Positions 32,619 to 53,416 of a DNA stretch of 64,000 bases are shown here, one piece after another. The DNA lies in NCBI GenBank assembly GCA_963995505.1, contig OZ023186.1:14577570-14641569 (forward strand), given 5' to 3'. The stretch comes from Hypericum androsaemum. Lineage: Eukaryota; Streptophyta; Magnoliopsida; Malpighiales; Hypericaceae. The notes beneath the pieces were generated by a model. It searched no databases, was not told the origin of the DNA, and saw only the letters and a program-made list of their open reading frames with translations. How positions within the stretch are numbered: position 1 is the first letter of the stretch; the number at the start of each line of letters is the position of its first letter. A program made the position numbers and the translations under genes.

Positions 32619-32832
32619 TGTTGAAGAATGAGTCAAAATAAAGAAAATTGTATCCTTTATGTTAGACTTCTAGTTGGTTTATATTTTAGACTCCTTGGTG
32701 ACTTAGATAAGCTCCATGGATGTATTATGGTTTGCCTATAAATAGATAAGGGTTCTCTTGTGTAGGCATTAGGTCAAACTACGTAATCTCTTGTGTCCAT
32801 TTTGAGTTCTTATTTTCCTTGGATTCCTAACA
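32619..32832 (+). repeat. 3' LTR of the copia derivative, with about 65-bp deletion
   Basis: 214 bp. Compared with the 5' LTR it lacks the segment corresponding to about 31128-31200, including the AATAAA-like signal, and keeps both LTR ends. Confidence 0.88.
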
Positions 32833-32837
32833 ATAAG

Positions 32838-33381
32838 TAAAGTAACGTATTATTCTAAAAAGTTGCCCTGAAACGATTACACCAAGGAGACCAAACGTAC
32901 CACATCGTAGGTATAAGATAGCAAAAATTAGTACGCACCATAATGATAAGTGCTATCAGAGTACACACTAAGACAACACCAAACCGAATCTTCTAATATA
33001 AGTGAACCATACATGATCCCTTGAACAAGCACAGAAAATGAGTACACATTACACATGAAAAATTCCAAGACCGGAGAAAGTACTACATACAAAGAAGAAT
33101 CCACTATGTAAATCAAACTGATACATGATACAATACTTCTATGAATAAATTTCTCTAACCTCATAACTCGCAAGTACACACATAAGAAATAAAAATATGT
33201 TTAGATAGGTAAGAGCAATCTACGAGGCCTAGTCCAATAATCTAATTTGAGTTAAATATCAAACATATAGATAGTTGAAATGTCATCCAAATTGAACATC
33301 GTGGTCTATTATGATAGTTAGAGTATTTTAAATATTTATTGGTGACAAATGGACATAAACAAAATTGTTATTGCATTTACG
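32838..33381. other. Spacer between two copia elements
   Basis: AT-rich and without a supported gene. The pre-insertion neighbourhood of both elements lies here. TTACG at 33377-33381 is the left TSD of the next element. Confidence 0.5.
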
Positions 33382-33751
33382 TACCAAATGAAGTCAATCA
33401 CATCAATCCGCAATTGAGAAAGAAGAGGAAGCTGTTAGCCGTTGATGATGATTGTATACGAAGAAGAAAAAGTTAGGCGCGCGCGGGAACAAATCTAGTT
33501 GAAACCACGTCCAGCGCATGTGCCCAGGAGGGGCATAGTCTTTTCACTCTTTCCACATACATACAAAATCATTTTGTAAAAGACTCGGTAGTATAAATAG
33601 TGAGTTAGGGGGAACAAGGAATTAAGTGGTTTCCAGCTTTCCATTTTTTCTTCCTCCAGCGCATGTTTCCATGTGCTCACGGCTTCTCACAAGTATTAAT
33701 TGCATAAAGCTAGTTTCCGATTTCATCTTTTATTCTATTCAATCATTGTTA
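33382..33751 (+). repeat. 5' LTR of the copia element
   Basis: 370 bp. A TATA box, GTATAAATAGTGAG, lies at about 33591-33604. The LTR ends CATTGTTA before the primer-binding site. GCGCGCGCGG occurs at 33479 and in the 3' LTR as well. Confidence 0.88.
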
Positions 33752-33863
33752 TGGTATCAGAGCACTAGAGAAGCTATCACTCATCTCACATTTTGTTTGT
33801 CAGCAAGTTCACTTCTAGTTTTTCTTTCGAGTTCAATTTTAAACATCATTTTTATTTGATCCA

Positions 33864-36330
33864 GGACCTAGTCACTAGGAGAATGATTGGTAGTGTTGTG
33901 GCAAACCAAGGCCTTTACATCCTTAACTTCACTAACTCTACCATACGACAATCTCCTGATCCACTCTTTGCAGTTATCAACACCTCAACCACCAACCTGG
34001 ACTTGTGGCACTGGCGACTAGGACATATTCCGCACTTGTGGTTACTAGAAAAAAGTAATATTGATCCTATGGTACATTCTTCTGAGATCAAACACTGTGA
34101 TATATACCATTGCTCTACGTATAAGAGATTTGTTTTTCTAATCAGTGCTTATATAGCTTTAGTTTATTTTGAGTTAGTGCATATAGATATATGGGGAAGT
34201 ATAGTGAACCATCTTATGATGGATATTCCTGCTTCTTAATAGTAGTAGATGATCGTTCTTGTTCCACATATATTTGATGAAAGATAAATCTGCAGTGAGA
34301 CCATTAGTTGCTCAATTATGCAAATTTGTGGTGACTCGATATAATAAGAAAGTTAAGAAGATTCGAACAGATCAGGGACGAGAATTCCTCATGAAAGACT
34401 ATTTCAATGAACAAAGGGATTGTTCATGAGACTAGTTGTGTATATACTCCCTAACAAAATGGAAGAGTATAGCGCAAATACCAAGATATCCTAAATATAG
34501 CTCGAGCTTTAATTTTTCAATCTTATCTACGTACCTACTTTTGGAGTGCAGCAGTGACCTATGTAGTATATCTGATGAATTGACTACCATTTATTGCACT
34601 TAAGAGCAAAACATCATTCAAGATTTTACACAAGAAACCTCCAACATATAGCCACCTTCGTGTATTTGGGTGTCTTTGTTATGCAGCCACACCAAGTGTT
34701 GTCTATCCTATTCAATTATATTTCACCTTTGCTCATGTTTCTTCAATCTAAAGTCTTTAGTATTTCCATTGCTAGCCAAATAGAACCTGAGTCATATGAA
34801 CAGGTTGCTAAATTTTTTTATTGGATTAATGCTATGCAGCTTGAGCTGATAACCAAATCTAGATTGTGGTTGATTTACCTTGAGGTAAAAAGCACATTGG
34901 CAGCAAATGGGTTCGTAAGATCAAGCACAAAGTAGATAGAAGTATTGAGATGTACAAAGTACGTTTGGTTGCCAAAGGTTATACACAATCTTTGGGCATA
35001 GACTACTTTAATACATTTAGTCATGTGGCTAAGATGAACATAATTCCACTGTTGTTGGTTATTGCAGTTAGTAGGAGTTGGCATTTACAATAGTTAGACA
35101 TTAATAATGCTTTCTTATATGGTGATTTGGAGAAAGAAGTGTATATGTGATTACCATAAGGGCTTGTGAGTTCTGTAGATGCTAACAAAGTGTGCAAGCT
35201 GCAAAAATCTCTTTATGGGCTCAAGCAAGCTAGCAGATAGTGGTTTGCTAAGCTTTGTTCAATCTTGTTCAGTTTTGGTTTTACTCAATCTAAATGTGAT
35301 CATTCTATGTTCATTTTGGACAAATCAGACTCTTTCACCATCTTGCCGGTTTATGTAGATGATATTATTTTAGTTGGTAACTCTGCTGCAACCATCTCTG
35401 CTATCAAATTTCACTTGGAACAGACATTGAAGTTGAAGGATCTTGGTCAGTTAAAATACTTTCTAGGCTTGGAGTGGCCAGAAGTGATAAGGGTTTGCAT
35501 ATTTGTCAGAAGAATTATGCATTTGGATTACTTCAGGATGTAGGATATCTGGGATGCAAGCCTAGAAAGACACCAATAGATTTGAATTGTGTGCTCAATA
35601 ATAAAGATGGTGAGATGCTCGATACTCTTGCTTATCCACCAGATGGCAAACCAATTGTTAAAATTACTATAGATGGGAAAGAGCTCATTGAAGATTTAAC
35701 ACATTATGGGCTCTTGGTTGGTAAGTTATTGTATTTGACAACAACCAGACCAGATATCAGTTTTGTGGTACAATAATTGAGCTAGTTTTTGACTCAACCA
35801 CACGAACCACACCTTCAAATTGCTTATCATGTTCTCAAGTACATCAAGTCTTCACCAGGGAGAGGATTGTTGCTTAATCCAGTTTCTTCCAATTTACAGT
35901 TGAAAGCATATTCTTACAGTGACTACGAAAAATGAAGATACCAAACAGTCTATGATAGGATATTGTGTTTACTTGGGCAATTCGCTTATTTTCTAGAAAG
36001 CTAAGAAGCAACCTACAGTTTCTAGGTCCTCAATAGAAGTAGAGTATCGCGCATTAGCAGGAATAACTTGTGAAGTGACTTGGTTAAGTTATTTGCTACA
36101 TGATATGAAGGTCCCACTCTCTGGGCCAATTCTGCTTTATTGCGACAACAAATCTGCTATCTACTTTGCAGCGAATCCTGTATTTCATGAACGCACCAAA
36201 CATATAGAGATTGACTGCCACACGGTGCGGGAGAAAGTGCAGGAAGGGCTCATCAAGCTATTTCACATGGATACATAATTTCATCTTGCAGACTTGCTTA
36301 GAGTTTATCTACGAAGCGTTTTGTGTTTCT
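33864..36330 (+). pseudogene. copia pol pseudogene (integrase-RT-RNase H)
   Basis: GAG-pre-integrase (MIGSVVANQGLYILNF, DLWHWRLGHIPH) begins near 33880. Integrase core pieces include ELVHIDIWGS, KKIRTDQGREF and WSAAVTYVVYLMN. RT follows from about 34900 with KVRLVAKGYTQSLGIDYFNT and the active-site YVDD at 35352-35363 (YVDDIILVGNSA). RNase H contains LLYCDNKSAIYFAANPVFHE and ERTKHIEIDCHTVREKV near 36140-36240. Frameshifts and stops occur throughout (for example near 34230, 34420, 35090 and 35150), so no product is possible. Confidence 0.92.
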
Positions 36331-36380
36331 TGTTGGTAAGCTTGGACTATTTGATCTCTATAGTCCAGCTTACAGGGGCA

Positions 36381-36779
36381 TATCAAATGAAGTCAATCAT
36401 CATCAATCGGCAAATGAAAAAGAAGAGGAAGTTGTTAGCAGTTGATGATGATTGTATTTGAAGAAGAAGAAGTTACGCGCGCGCGAGAACGAGTCCAGTT
36501 GGAGCCATGTGCAGCGCATGTGTCCAGGAGGGACAACTTAGTCTTTTCACTCTTTCCACATACACACGGTATCATTTTGTAAGAGGTTCAGTAGTATAAA
36601 TAGTGAGTTAGGCGGGAGAAAGAATTGAGTAGTTTCGAGCTTAGCAAAATGGTTATTTTGCTTTCCATTTTTCTTCCTCCGGCTGAGAAACCTTCGAGAG
36701 CTTCCAATGGCTTCTCTCGATTATGAATTAAATAAAGCTAGTTTTCCACTTCATCTTTTGTTCTATTCAATTCTTGTTA
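36381..36779 (+). repeat. 3' LTR of the copia element
   Basis: 399 bp. It resembles the 5' LTR but carries an extra stretch of about 25 bp near 36640 (GCTTAGCAAAATGGTTATTT). It ends TTCTTGTTA. Confidence 0.88.
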
Positions 36780-36784
36780 GTACG

Positions 36785-39243
36785 TACCAAATGGAAGACC
36801 ACTAGAGCAGTTCTAAAGCAAACATCAAATTCAATAAAGGATGCGTCACAAAATCAAATACAGAGCAAGCGTGCAGCTAATTATAGTGATAGACTTTCCC
36901 ATCAAAAGAAAATGCTGAAAGAGCCAAAACGAATTAAATTCGTTTCTTCATCTGAGAAAATCAAGATGTAACATATTACCAGCAAACTAAAATCACATGC
37001 ACGCCAATCAAATCAAATTGCTTGACAAAATGGACACTAGGCGATTTTATTTTTTTGAAATCATTATCAAATTATGTAAAATTACAACTCTTCTAACAAC
37101 GCCGATTTGTTGTCGTATTAAAATTTAAGATCTCAATTAAGGGAATGTTTGTTGTGTCGAAACTAACTTGTTTTCTGAAAATTTATTGAACTATTTATCA
37201 ATATTCGAATTGGACATGAATAAATTTTAACACTTGTTCATATCTAGCAGTAGAACTCAATAATTTTAGATAATAAAAGGGCGGGAGCGGCTTAATTAAT
37301 TTATATTAACGTGGCGGGACCAAGAAAATCATGGATACTAACTTTTACTAAACCGTGTGGGTCCATGACAAAAAAAGAAAAGGGATATATAATTAAATAA
37401 GAAGGGGGTGGGGTGGTCTTTAAATTCTGTAGGTGTGTCGTCAATATCGAATCACATCATTTTCTTGAGATCTTTTGGGATCCCAAGTGGCCATCAGTCG
37501 TTACACAAAAAGTTAATAAAAAAGCAAGCTTACATTATATTATATTTGTTTATCCTATAAAAGACAGTTTGGTCTATGTATTTATTCATCCTGAAATGAT
37601 GAATATATTATATGTATGAAGTCACAATGCATCAGTAGTTATACGAACGGAAATAATTAATCGTTACATCAGATGTGTTAGTTTGACAAATATCAAATCG
37701 GAACAAAAAAAAATACGCTCTCTCAAATGAAGCTCATCGAACTGAAATTTGTACAAATTGTGTGAAGATGACAACAAGCATTGGATCAACTCGCTCGGAT
37801 ACCACGTTATGATCTCCATATCTAACCCAAAATTTAAAACAATGATTGGCAAATTTGCAATACTTATAATTAAGTCTATCACGATCGCAATAGATAATGT
37901 GATAATCTTTACAGAATTGATCAATGATTAGTAAATTTCACTGGTTTCTTCAAAGCTCCCTTCGATTTTTAGATTACATGGTCACAGTGTCTTTGGCTAA
38001 TCCAATAGATGAATTAAGAAAAAAAGTCGCCAATTTTCTGGTCAATCATACGTCCTTGAAGAGTTGAAGAACATCTCCTTTGGATCCTATATATGTTGTT
38101 CACCTAACGAACCAGTGGTTTTGAACCATTAAAAAATAAATACTTGGATCAACAGACATGAAATGTTTAACTCATCAGAGAATTCAAATTTGAGACATAA
38201 GATTGCATTGATGTTAAAATTTGATAAAAATAACTTTTTTTTATTTTTTATGATTCTATCGTTGGAACTTAAGTTATTTGTCAAGCAAATGTTCGAATAG
38301 TCCATGTAGGTTTGAAGAAAAGAAAACCTAATGGGTGGCATTTGTCTTATATTAGTAGTTAGTACCTGTAATTGGGTCCGGTAAACAACTAACGCGGTTT
38401 TGGATCTGGAAGTGTGATGAGTCCACGTAAGGCCCAACTAGTCCCACTTTCACTGTCGAAGCATGTTCTAGCTGCTCATTAGTGGTTGATTGTTAGTTGG
38501 AATTTGGGGTACCTGTTGCTCTCTGGTTTGTTATGATGCGAGTGAAAATTATGTTTTTTGGTTTTTGGGATCTGACAAGAATTAGCAAGACCTATAACTA
38601 AATAAAGTAAAAGCTCAAATATACATCATCATACTCTCTCGAGTTTGAACTATTAAGAATGTAACTATTTTTCAATATTTGAGGACACGTGGCATAGTCA
38701 CAGACTCACAGTATAAGGAAGGACACTGAAGGGTATTGGACTCTTGGGCCAATTTGCTTGGGTGAAATCAAATTAATTCTCGGAATTGGATATTGGGCCA
38801 GTGATAAAGAGGAAGGAATGCTGCTAAAAAGAGGAATAAGGATGGCCGGCGGGGAGAGGCAGGAGGTAGCTTTGTTGCCACCCTCTTCAGGCCAAAGCAC
38901 TTGTTCTCTGGCAAGCGACCCACTGAGAAGATCCGACAGGGCTCGAATGTACAGGTAATGTATCGATTATGTGCCCCGCGGATTGTCGATGTTCATCTGA
39001 TCGATATGCTTGGTCATCCCCTTTGCTTGTGACTCAGACAGAAATAGAGATCTTGAATTTCTTGACAGGTCAGGATCATTTCCGAAGACAAAATTCTAAA
39101 GTTACATCATTTATATGTTTGTCCTTCACCTGGCAGTCGAGCAAAACGCATCTAGCTAACATGGCCTTCAAAGATGTGGGGAGGAGATACAACAATATCT
39201 AGCAACATTCCTGGTTAAATCACATGGTGGACAAGACAAGCCT
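36785..39243. other. Intergenic region, nothing identified
   Basis: AT-rich, with no gene, RNA or bounded mobile element recognised. The last few hundred bases should include the 3' UTR of the minus-strand shugoshin gene; no clear poly-A signal was assigned. Confidence 0.5.
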
Positions 39244-41602
39244 TCATTCTCTCCGCAATTTCACTTTACGTGAGATTTCTTTGTACGATTCCACTTTATC
39301 GGCTGCTTTGCGCATAGGTCTTCCCAATGACGACCTGTGTGATCCTTGTCCTTCACGTCCTTGTTGAGATGCTTCTTCCTTTGCCACTGACGAACCGGAA
39401 AGAACTAGACTATCTTCTTGAGGCGGATCATCGGGAAGCTTGGTGACTGGAACCATAACATCTTCAATCTCAAACAAATCCTCTTGAGGTTCCAGTTCAT
39501 TGGGTTTGAATCTAGCTGATTGCTTTCTCAGACAGCGCCTGCAAGAGACGGCGAACATGAATAATAACTCAGATAATACCAAAACTCCTATTTTCTAATG
39601 GAGGGACTTGAATCAAATAATAAATGCTCATTTAAGAGGAAGAAGGTAAAAGTCCAGTGGAAGATCAGGCAACCCTCATCCACCGTTCAAAGAATCTGAA
39701 AAGGGTTCCGTACCCTAAGACATCACGTTGCATCAAAGGGATAGCAGTAAAATTATTATGAAAGGATGGGATGGCACTAAACTGGCATCTACCTAAACTT
39801 AAAAAACAGTTGTCAGTTACTTTCAGTTAGATTTCGGTGGCAGATTGTAAACCAAGATTTTATTTTCCGACATATATGTCTGTGGAAAGTCAAGTTGATT
39901 AAGTAATGCTAACAAGCACCATAGAAGCCCCATTAATCAAAGTGGAAAAGTAGCCAACCTTTTGTTTTCAACCTTCTCCTGTTCTCCTTGTTGATTTGCA
40001 GTGGAAGGGCCCATAGCTGCAAATAATGGATGATCCTTTTGTCAGCTTAATTGGAGCTCACATGGGAACAACATATACACGCAAAGGAAAATTCTGGCTT
40101 AAATAACATACATTTACTTCTTCCTGAGCTCCTCATGCAGCGATCACTAGGCTTAGTACTGCCTTCTTCTTTTCTTGAGCAGTTCCTAGGTAACTTCTCC
40201 ACTTCCTGTCAGATTAACACGAGGAGGGATTAGTTTACTGAAGGATTCACTGTGTAGCATTGTTTCAAGTGTTTTTACAGAGAGACGTACCTGAGGTCCA
40301 CCAACTTGGCAGGTTGTATCTGCTTTTGTCTGAACAAAAATGTCATTCGTTATTCCGAAGCAGCTAACTTTGAAAGGTCATTTTCTTTATCAACATTGAT
40401 AAATTGTCACTATAGCAGTCGATAGCAACCAATGTTGATGAATTCACATTGCAACTATATAATGCAGAAGTGTGGGCGAATAATTCATTCTGCATAATGT
40501 GGCAGTCAATGTCATCTTACATTTGGCTGAAAATGCTCTATCAAATGATTATCTCATACTCTGACCTTGAACCCCATGTGCCAAACTGTAATTGCATGCA
40601 TATAATTGATAATCTGATTCACACAAGGGCATGCATTGTAATCACAACACTTCCAAATTACTGTAATGGATCATGAAATAATCTAAAAAAGAATAATCTC
40701 AGAGAAAACAATGGACCATTAAATTGAAACTGACACCAACCTTCACTTCCACCTTTTTCACTTTAAGCAAGGCCTCTTTGCACAGAAGTTCGTGTTGTAG
40801 GGCCTTCAACTGGAATTAAGAAACCAACTTGCTTCAAGTAACTGAGGAAACAAAACAGCGACCCAACAGCAGGAAAATTTGAGACAATGTTACCTTATCT
40901 TTCCCCGAATTGAGTTCCTGCCGCATCAATCAGAATTCCAAATCAGAAGAAGCTAGACAATATGGCTAGAAGAATTAGCTTAGCACTCTCAAAGTAGTGT
41001 TAGAGACAGAAAGAACATACCGCTAGCATCTGGCTATTTGATTGAGCAAGACTCGAGTTCTGCATCTGCAGTTTCTGGACTGTCGTCCGCAACTTTCCCA
41101 GCTCATTTCCAATCAACTCGACGATTTTACTGCACGATTAGAGATTAAGGAAACCCAACAGCATCTAACAGTCGAAGAACACCGCCCGCCATTCACGAAA
41201 GTAAACAACCTCACGCTCAGAGTCAAAGAAACCGGCACGAAAAAGGATACTTCCTCTCCTCGAGTAGCTTCGCCAACATCGAATTTTCCTGTTCCAAAAC
41301 CCAGACATTACCACCAAATCAAAGAGAGCACCTTTCCGGGACTAATCATCCGCGACACGTCATCCGGTACGAAACCCTAATACTCCTAAACCAAAACTAG
41401 TTCTCACTTCAAACCCTAGCTAAACAAAAGTGAGTACCTTGATGAGGTGGTGGAAGCAATTGGTCGGGTCTTTGGGGAGATCCCCATTAGAACCGGCCGG
41501 AACCAGATTAGGGTTTCCGAGATTAGTGATATCGGCGAGCGTCCTCCTCGCCGGTCCGCCGATCGTCGCTCGCTTCGCGGCTGCCCTCTCCCCGCCTTTC
41601 AT
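39244..41602 (-). CDS. SGO1: Shugoshin (centromeric cohesin protector)
   Basis: Nine exons on the minus strand: 41602-41438, 41288-41251, 41129-41021, 40917-40894, 40809-40741, 40329-40291, 40205-40112, 40016-39959 and 39538-39244. All introns are GT-AG, phases match, and the total of 891 nt encodes 296 residues. Residues 1-55 start MKGGERAAAKRATIGGPARR and include TLADITN. Residues 56-135 form the coiled coil (ENSMLAKLLEERNKIVELIG, then LRTTVQKLQMQNSSLAQSNS). The C-terminal shugoshin motif is residues 269-296 (SLGRPMRKAADKVESYKEIS, then KVKLRRE), preceded by basic RRCLRKQSARFKP. Shugoshins bind PP2A through the coiled coil and keep cohesin at centromeres in meiosis I. The protein is shorter than the several-hundred-residue plant shugoshins I know, mainly because the acidic middle is short. 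The SGO1 versus SGO2 assignment is uncertain. A MULE MITE begins 435 bp upstream of the start codon. Confidence 0.9.
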
Positions 41603-42036
41603 TTGCTATCTTCCTTTCCTCCTCCGTCGTCTTCTTTTTATTGTTATTTCTTTAATTTCTTTTTAATTATTTACGAGAGGGGTCTAAGAAGGGGAGGATT
41701 AAAACAGGAAATTACGGAATGAGGTTTTTTTATTTAGAAGGGTATTACGAGGTAATTGCCTTCTATTTTTCAATTTTTTTTATTGGAGCGGGAAGGGCAA
41801 AATGGGAAAGAGAAGGGAAAAGAAATGCTAAGAGAACGAATAGGGGGGAAGGAGAGGAGTGGCGGGCTCCTCCTGGTTTTGTATTTGGAGATGTTCGGAT
41901 TTTCGAAGCTGAAGTTAATCCCAAATGTCCGAACCTTTTTCTTTGAATGCGATCCCTGGTGTATGGCAAATAGAGTACTAGACAATGCGATCCTCGTTTT
42001 TTAAAATGCATCTAGAGGTCCCTTTGTTTGGTTTTA
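41603..42036 (-). promoter_or_regulatory. Presumed shugoshin promoter region
   Basis: This 434-bp stretch separates the shugoshin start codon from the MULE MITE. It contains pyrimidine-rich sequence on the coding strand side near 41590-41640. No TATA box could be assigned with confidence. Confidence 0.35.
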
Positions 42037-42912
42037 GGGAAAAGTACATTTTACCTATATGTGGTTTCACCGATTTCGCGTTCAGGCCGTGTGGTTCCAA
42101 TCTAGTAATTCAGTCCCTATGCTTTCCAATCTTTTATAGTATACGGCCCACTCCAGATGACGGGGATAACATGTCCATCTGGCTTGCCACGTAGGCCAAA
42201 ACGATGTCTTTTTGGCGTCCACGTGTCGTGCTTGTTTGGTACATCGTGTATGACGTGTCGTAGGAGAAATTAACAAAATAATCTCAAAGTTTTTTATAAA
42301 ATTCAAAAATACCCTCGTTCTCCTCTCTCCTCTCTTCCCCCTTCCTCTCCTCCTCCTCTCTCTCTCTCTCTCTCTCTCACTTTTCCTTTTCTCTTGCCGG
42401 CAACAGACCATCAACAACCATCAAAATCCCACCACTCACTCATCACCGCTCACTCACCATCAACAACCAAAATCGAAGAAGAGCCACCAAAATCGAAACC
42501 ATCTAATTCAACACCATCAACACCGTCACTGACCATAGAAGCCAGATGATTGAATCGATGACTCGACTCTCCCGACAACCACCACCAAGCCCAACCCGAC
42601 AACCTACCACCAGATCGAGAAGCGGAGAACATCAGCGTCTCTTACAACGACGGCGACTGAGGGCGAGATTTTCTACCGGCTCTCTCTGCCTGGTCCGACC
42701 ATAACCAGACCCCGTACTCCTGGCCGGGTGGTAATAAAACGACGTCGTATTAGCCTACGTGGCAAGCCACGTGAATATTTTATCCCCGTCATCCGGAGTG
42801 GACCGTATACTATAAAAGATTGAAAAGCACAGGGACTGAATTACCAAATTGAAACCACACTGCCTAAACGCAAAATTGGTAAAACCACAGGTAGGTAAAG
42901 TATACTTTTCCC
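42037..42912. mobile_element. MULE-type MITE upstream of shugoshin
   Basis: Terminal inverted repeats of about 176 bp (42037-42212 and 42736-42912) start GGGAAAAGTA on both strands. They are flanked by a 9-bp TSD with one mismatch (TTGGTTTTA at 42028-42036, TTAGTTTTA at 42913-42921). The interior has a CT run at about 42325-42380 and a CCACCA/ACCATCAA-rich part, with no transposase. The end sequence and the TGTGGT spacing motif resemble the element at 1485-2799, so both probably belong to one family. Confidence 0.9.
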
Positions 42913-43154
42913 TTAGTTTTATTATAATTTCGAGTTCTTAGCTGACGTCACTGGTCAATTTTCTATGTAAAATGACTTTTGTACCCGTACTAAAAATTTT
43001 AAAATCAATTAATTTTCTCTCTCTCTCCTCCCTTTCTCCCTTCATTGACCATCCACCTGCCTCCATGCCTCCTGTCGGTAGCTTCGAGGAGGATGATGAG
43101 GCAGAGGACGCGTCCTGGCTCCTCCCTGCCGCTGCCAAGCCCGATCCTTATGCA
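42913..43154. other. Short spacer, nothing identified
   Basis: A CT-rich run near 43017-43035 and a GA-rich run near 43085-43105. A 67-codon open frame here has no recognisable domain. Confidence 0.4.
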
Positions 43155-43620
43155 TGTGTTAGAGCGGAAAATTAATTTGCAGATTTGTCCGACCCTATCT
43201 TAGTAAAATAGTTGTATCTTCCTACTTGAGTATTGGATTGACATGATTCTAAAAGATACAGAAAGATAAGACGAAGACCTAAAACTTTGTAGTTCATGAC
43301 TTCTCTAAATTCGGCCCAGAAGGAGGTCAAACTTAAGTTGGAAGTTTTGACAGTAGATTTTTCCTTATTAGGTCGGGGCTATGTTAGGTTTTCCTATATT
43401 GAATACAGCCTAGGGTTTTCTTGTATGGGGTTGGGTTAGTTTTTTCTATATAATGGGAGCTTGGACATAGGAGAATGATACCCACAAAAAAATATATCAA
43501 CCCATTAACTTCGTAGCTTTTATCGTAGCTTTTATCGTAGCTTTTATCTTTTATGTTTATCTTTTCTCATTCCCCTTAATTTCTCAATAAAGTTTTTGCT
43601 ACTCCACCAATTCTTTTCTC
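43155..43620 (+). mobile_element. Possible LTR (solo or fragment)
   Basis: Begins near TGTTAGAGCGG. It contains TTCTATATAATGGGAGC (TATA-like, about 43444) and CAATAAAG (about 43587), and a 12-bp unit TCGTAGCTTTTA repeated three times at about 43509-43545. The layout resembles a plant LTR with promoter and poly-A signal. No primer-binding site, TSD or partner LTR was found. Confidence 0.35.
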
Positions 43621-45199
43621 TCCTACCGAGTCTACTCTACATCTTCTCTTCTCTTCTCCCATATTTCATCTTTTCTCCTTTTCGTTCGAATCGATCTTGG
43701 GACGACCACTCCGGACCCGTTCTCGAGTTCATTTCGACGTTCTCACAAATTTTATCCACAAGAGCATGGTGGACCCAATCCTCGATCTAGATTACGTGGA
43801 TGCCAAGCAGGAGAAAGGGGACGCCTCATGCCAGGTGATGTCAGTGACCAACTCAACGGTGAGAGTACCGAGGGTGGCGAGCATAGCCCACCTTCCGTGG
43901 ATGAGCTCGCACCCCCTAAACAAAATTTATACCCATATCATAAGAAATTAGATTTACGAACTAATCGACTCTTTTTCTTTTGACTATTTGAATTTTTTTT
44001 GACGATTTGAATTAAAAAATTTTAGTATTAAAATTTATGTTATTTGAACTCCTATTTTTCTCTCAAGGTAGACATTTTTGGTTTTTTTTCATTTTTTCTA
44101 TTTGATTTGACTTGTTCTATCAGCTAGATCTTTCATTTGGGTCGAATATTTATAATTCATCAAGTTATTAGTATTGATTAGTAAATCTATTTATTTTTAG
44201 GTTCGGTCAATTTATCTAGTTCTCTCAATTTCATTTTTTTCCTTCGGTTTATTTTTGGAATCCAATATTTTTCATTCTTTTTGTATGTGTAATAGTATGA
44301 AAAAAAGGCACGACTCCAAGTTGTTCAAAATAGTGACGTTAAATTTCTTGACCTTCGCATTTTCTATAGGGCTATCAAGCCCATGTTTCTCCATTGATAT
44401 TAAAAAAAACTTGCTATTGATTGTTGGTTTAGTTTGATATAGTTTACTTGTGACATTATCTAACCCACTGATTTTGAACCTTAAACAAGCGAAAACTAGT
44501 ATTTTGTGGACTAGCCCCTAAGTCGAGAATTTTTACTTTAAAATCCCTATACTATATGATAAGAGGTTAATTTAGCTAATTAACCACCCATAAAAATACA
44601 TTTTCTTGTACTTTAATCTCACACTTACAGACTACGTCACAATTCTCGCGTTAACGCATCTTGCAGCTAAGTCTCGAGCTACCAAGAGAATTTGTCGTCC
44701 GCATGTTCCACCATGACCAGGTTGCAAAATACGTCGGCCTGAGACCTAAATGGTGGTGTGGAGGTAGTGGCGACGTCAATGTATCTGCCGACTCCTTGCC
44801 GAAGAAAGAGAAAGAAAGGAGAGAGAAGAGAGGAAGAAAACGAAGGCGCGAGAAAAAAAAGGTTTAAGATATATATATTTTTTTAAAATTTTAAAATTAG
44901 CTAGAATGATCGATCATACACGAGTGACTTGATATAAATGAGTCCGTTTTGTCAAAATGAGCTGGGCTTTTCAAAATGGCCCTGTCCGGCCTTGAAGTTG
45001 CAATGCCTAGTTATTGTCGGGCCGATAGACACGGACGGCTAAAAGGAATTTCACCAGTCAAAGGCGACCGACCGCTTTCTACTTACTAAATAGATGCAAG
45101 AGAACGACCGGACGGAACCTACCCTAATAGATCGTCTGTCCCTTTTTCTCACCCAAACATCAACTCTAGAGAGAGAGGGGGAGAGAGGGCGGAGGGAGA
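43621..45199. other. Intergenic region upstream of the UBP5-like gene
   Basis: Mostly AT-rich with no supported gene. The last 40 bp before the start codon at 45200 are GA-rich (GAGAGAGAGGGGGAGAGA) and probably belong to the 5' UTR. No TATA box was assigned. Confidence 0.45.

Positions 45200-53416
<8,217 letters not shown>

Larger units (their letters stand above)
30988..32832 (+). mobile_element. Ty1/copia deletion derivative with perfect TSD
   Basis: LTRs at 30988-31268 and 32619-32832 begin TGTTGAAGAAT, and the 3' LTR ends CCTAACA. A perfect 5-bp TSD, ATAAG, lies at 30983-30987 and 32833-32837. The primer-binding site is TTGGTATCGAGAGC (31271-31284). Inside are a gag start and a short remnant of the 3' part of reverse transcriptase (FGRFGIMNAKPLVTPLADQ, about 32070-32125). 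Protease, integrase and most of RT are missing, so it is non-autonomous. Confidence 0.93.
33382..36779 (+). mobile_element. Ty1/copia LTR retrotransposon, degenerate
   Basis: LTRs at 33382-33751 and 36381-36779. The primer-binding site TGGTATCAGAGC directly follows the 5' LTR (33752-33763), and a purine-rich ACAGGGGCA precedes the 3' LTR. The TSD is TTACG at 33377-33381 and GTACG at 36780-36784 (4/5). Domain order integrase then RT then RNase H defines copia. Gag is absent by internal deletion; the coding region has many stops. Confidence 0.92.
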
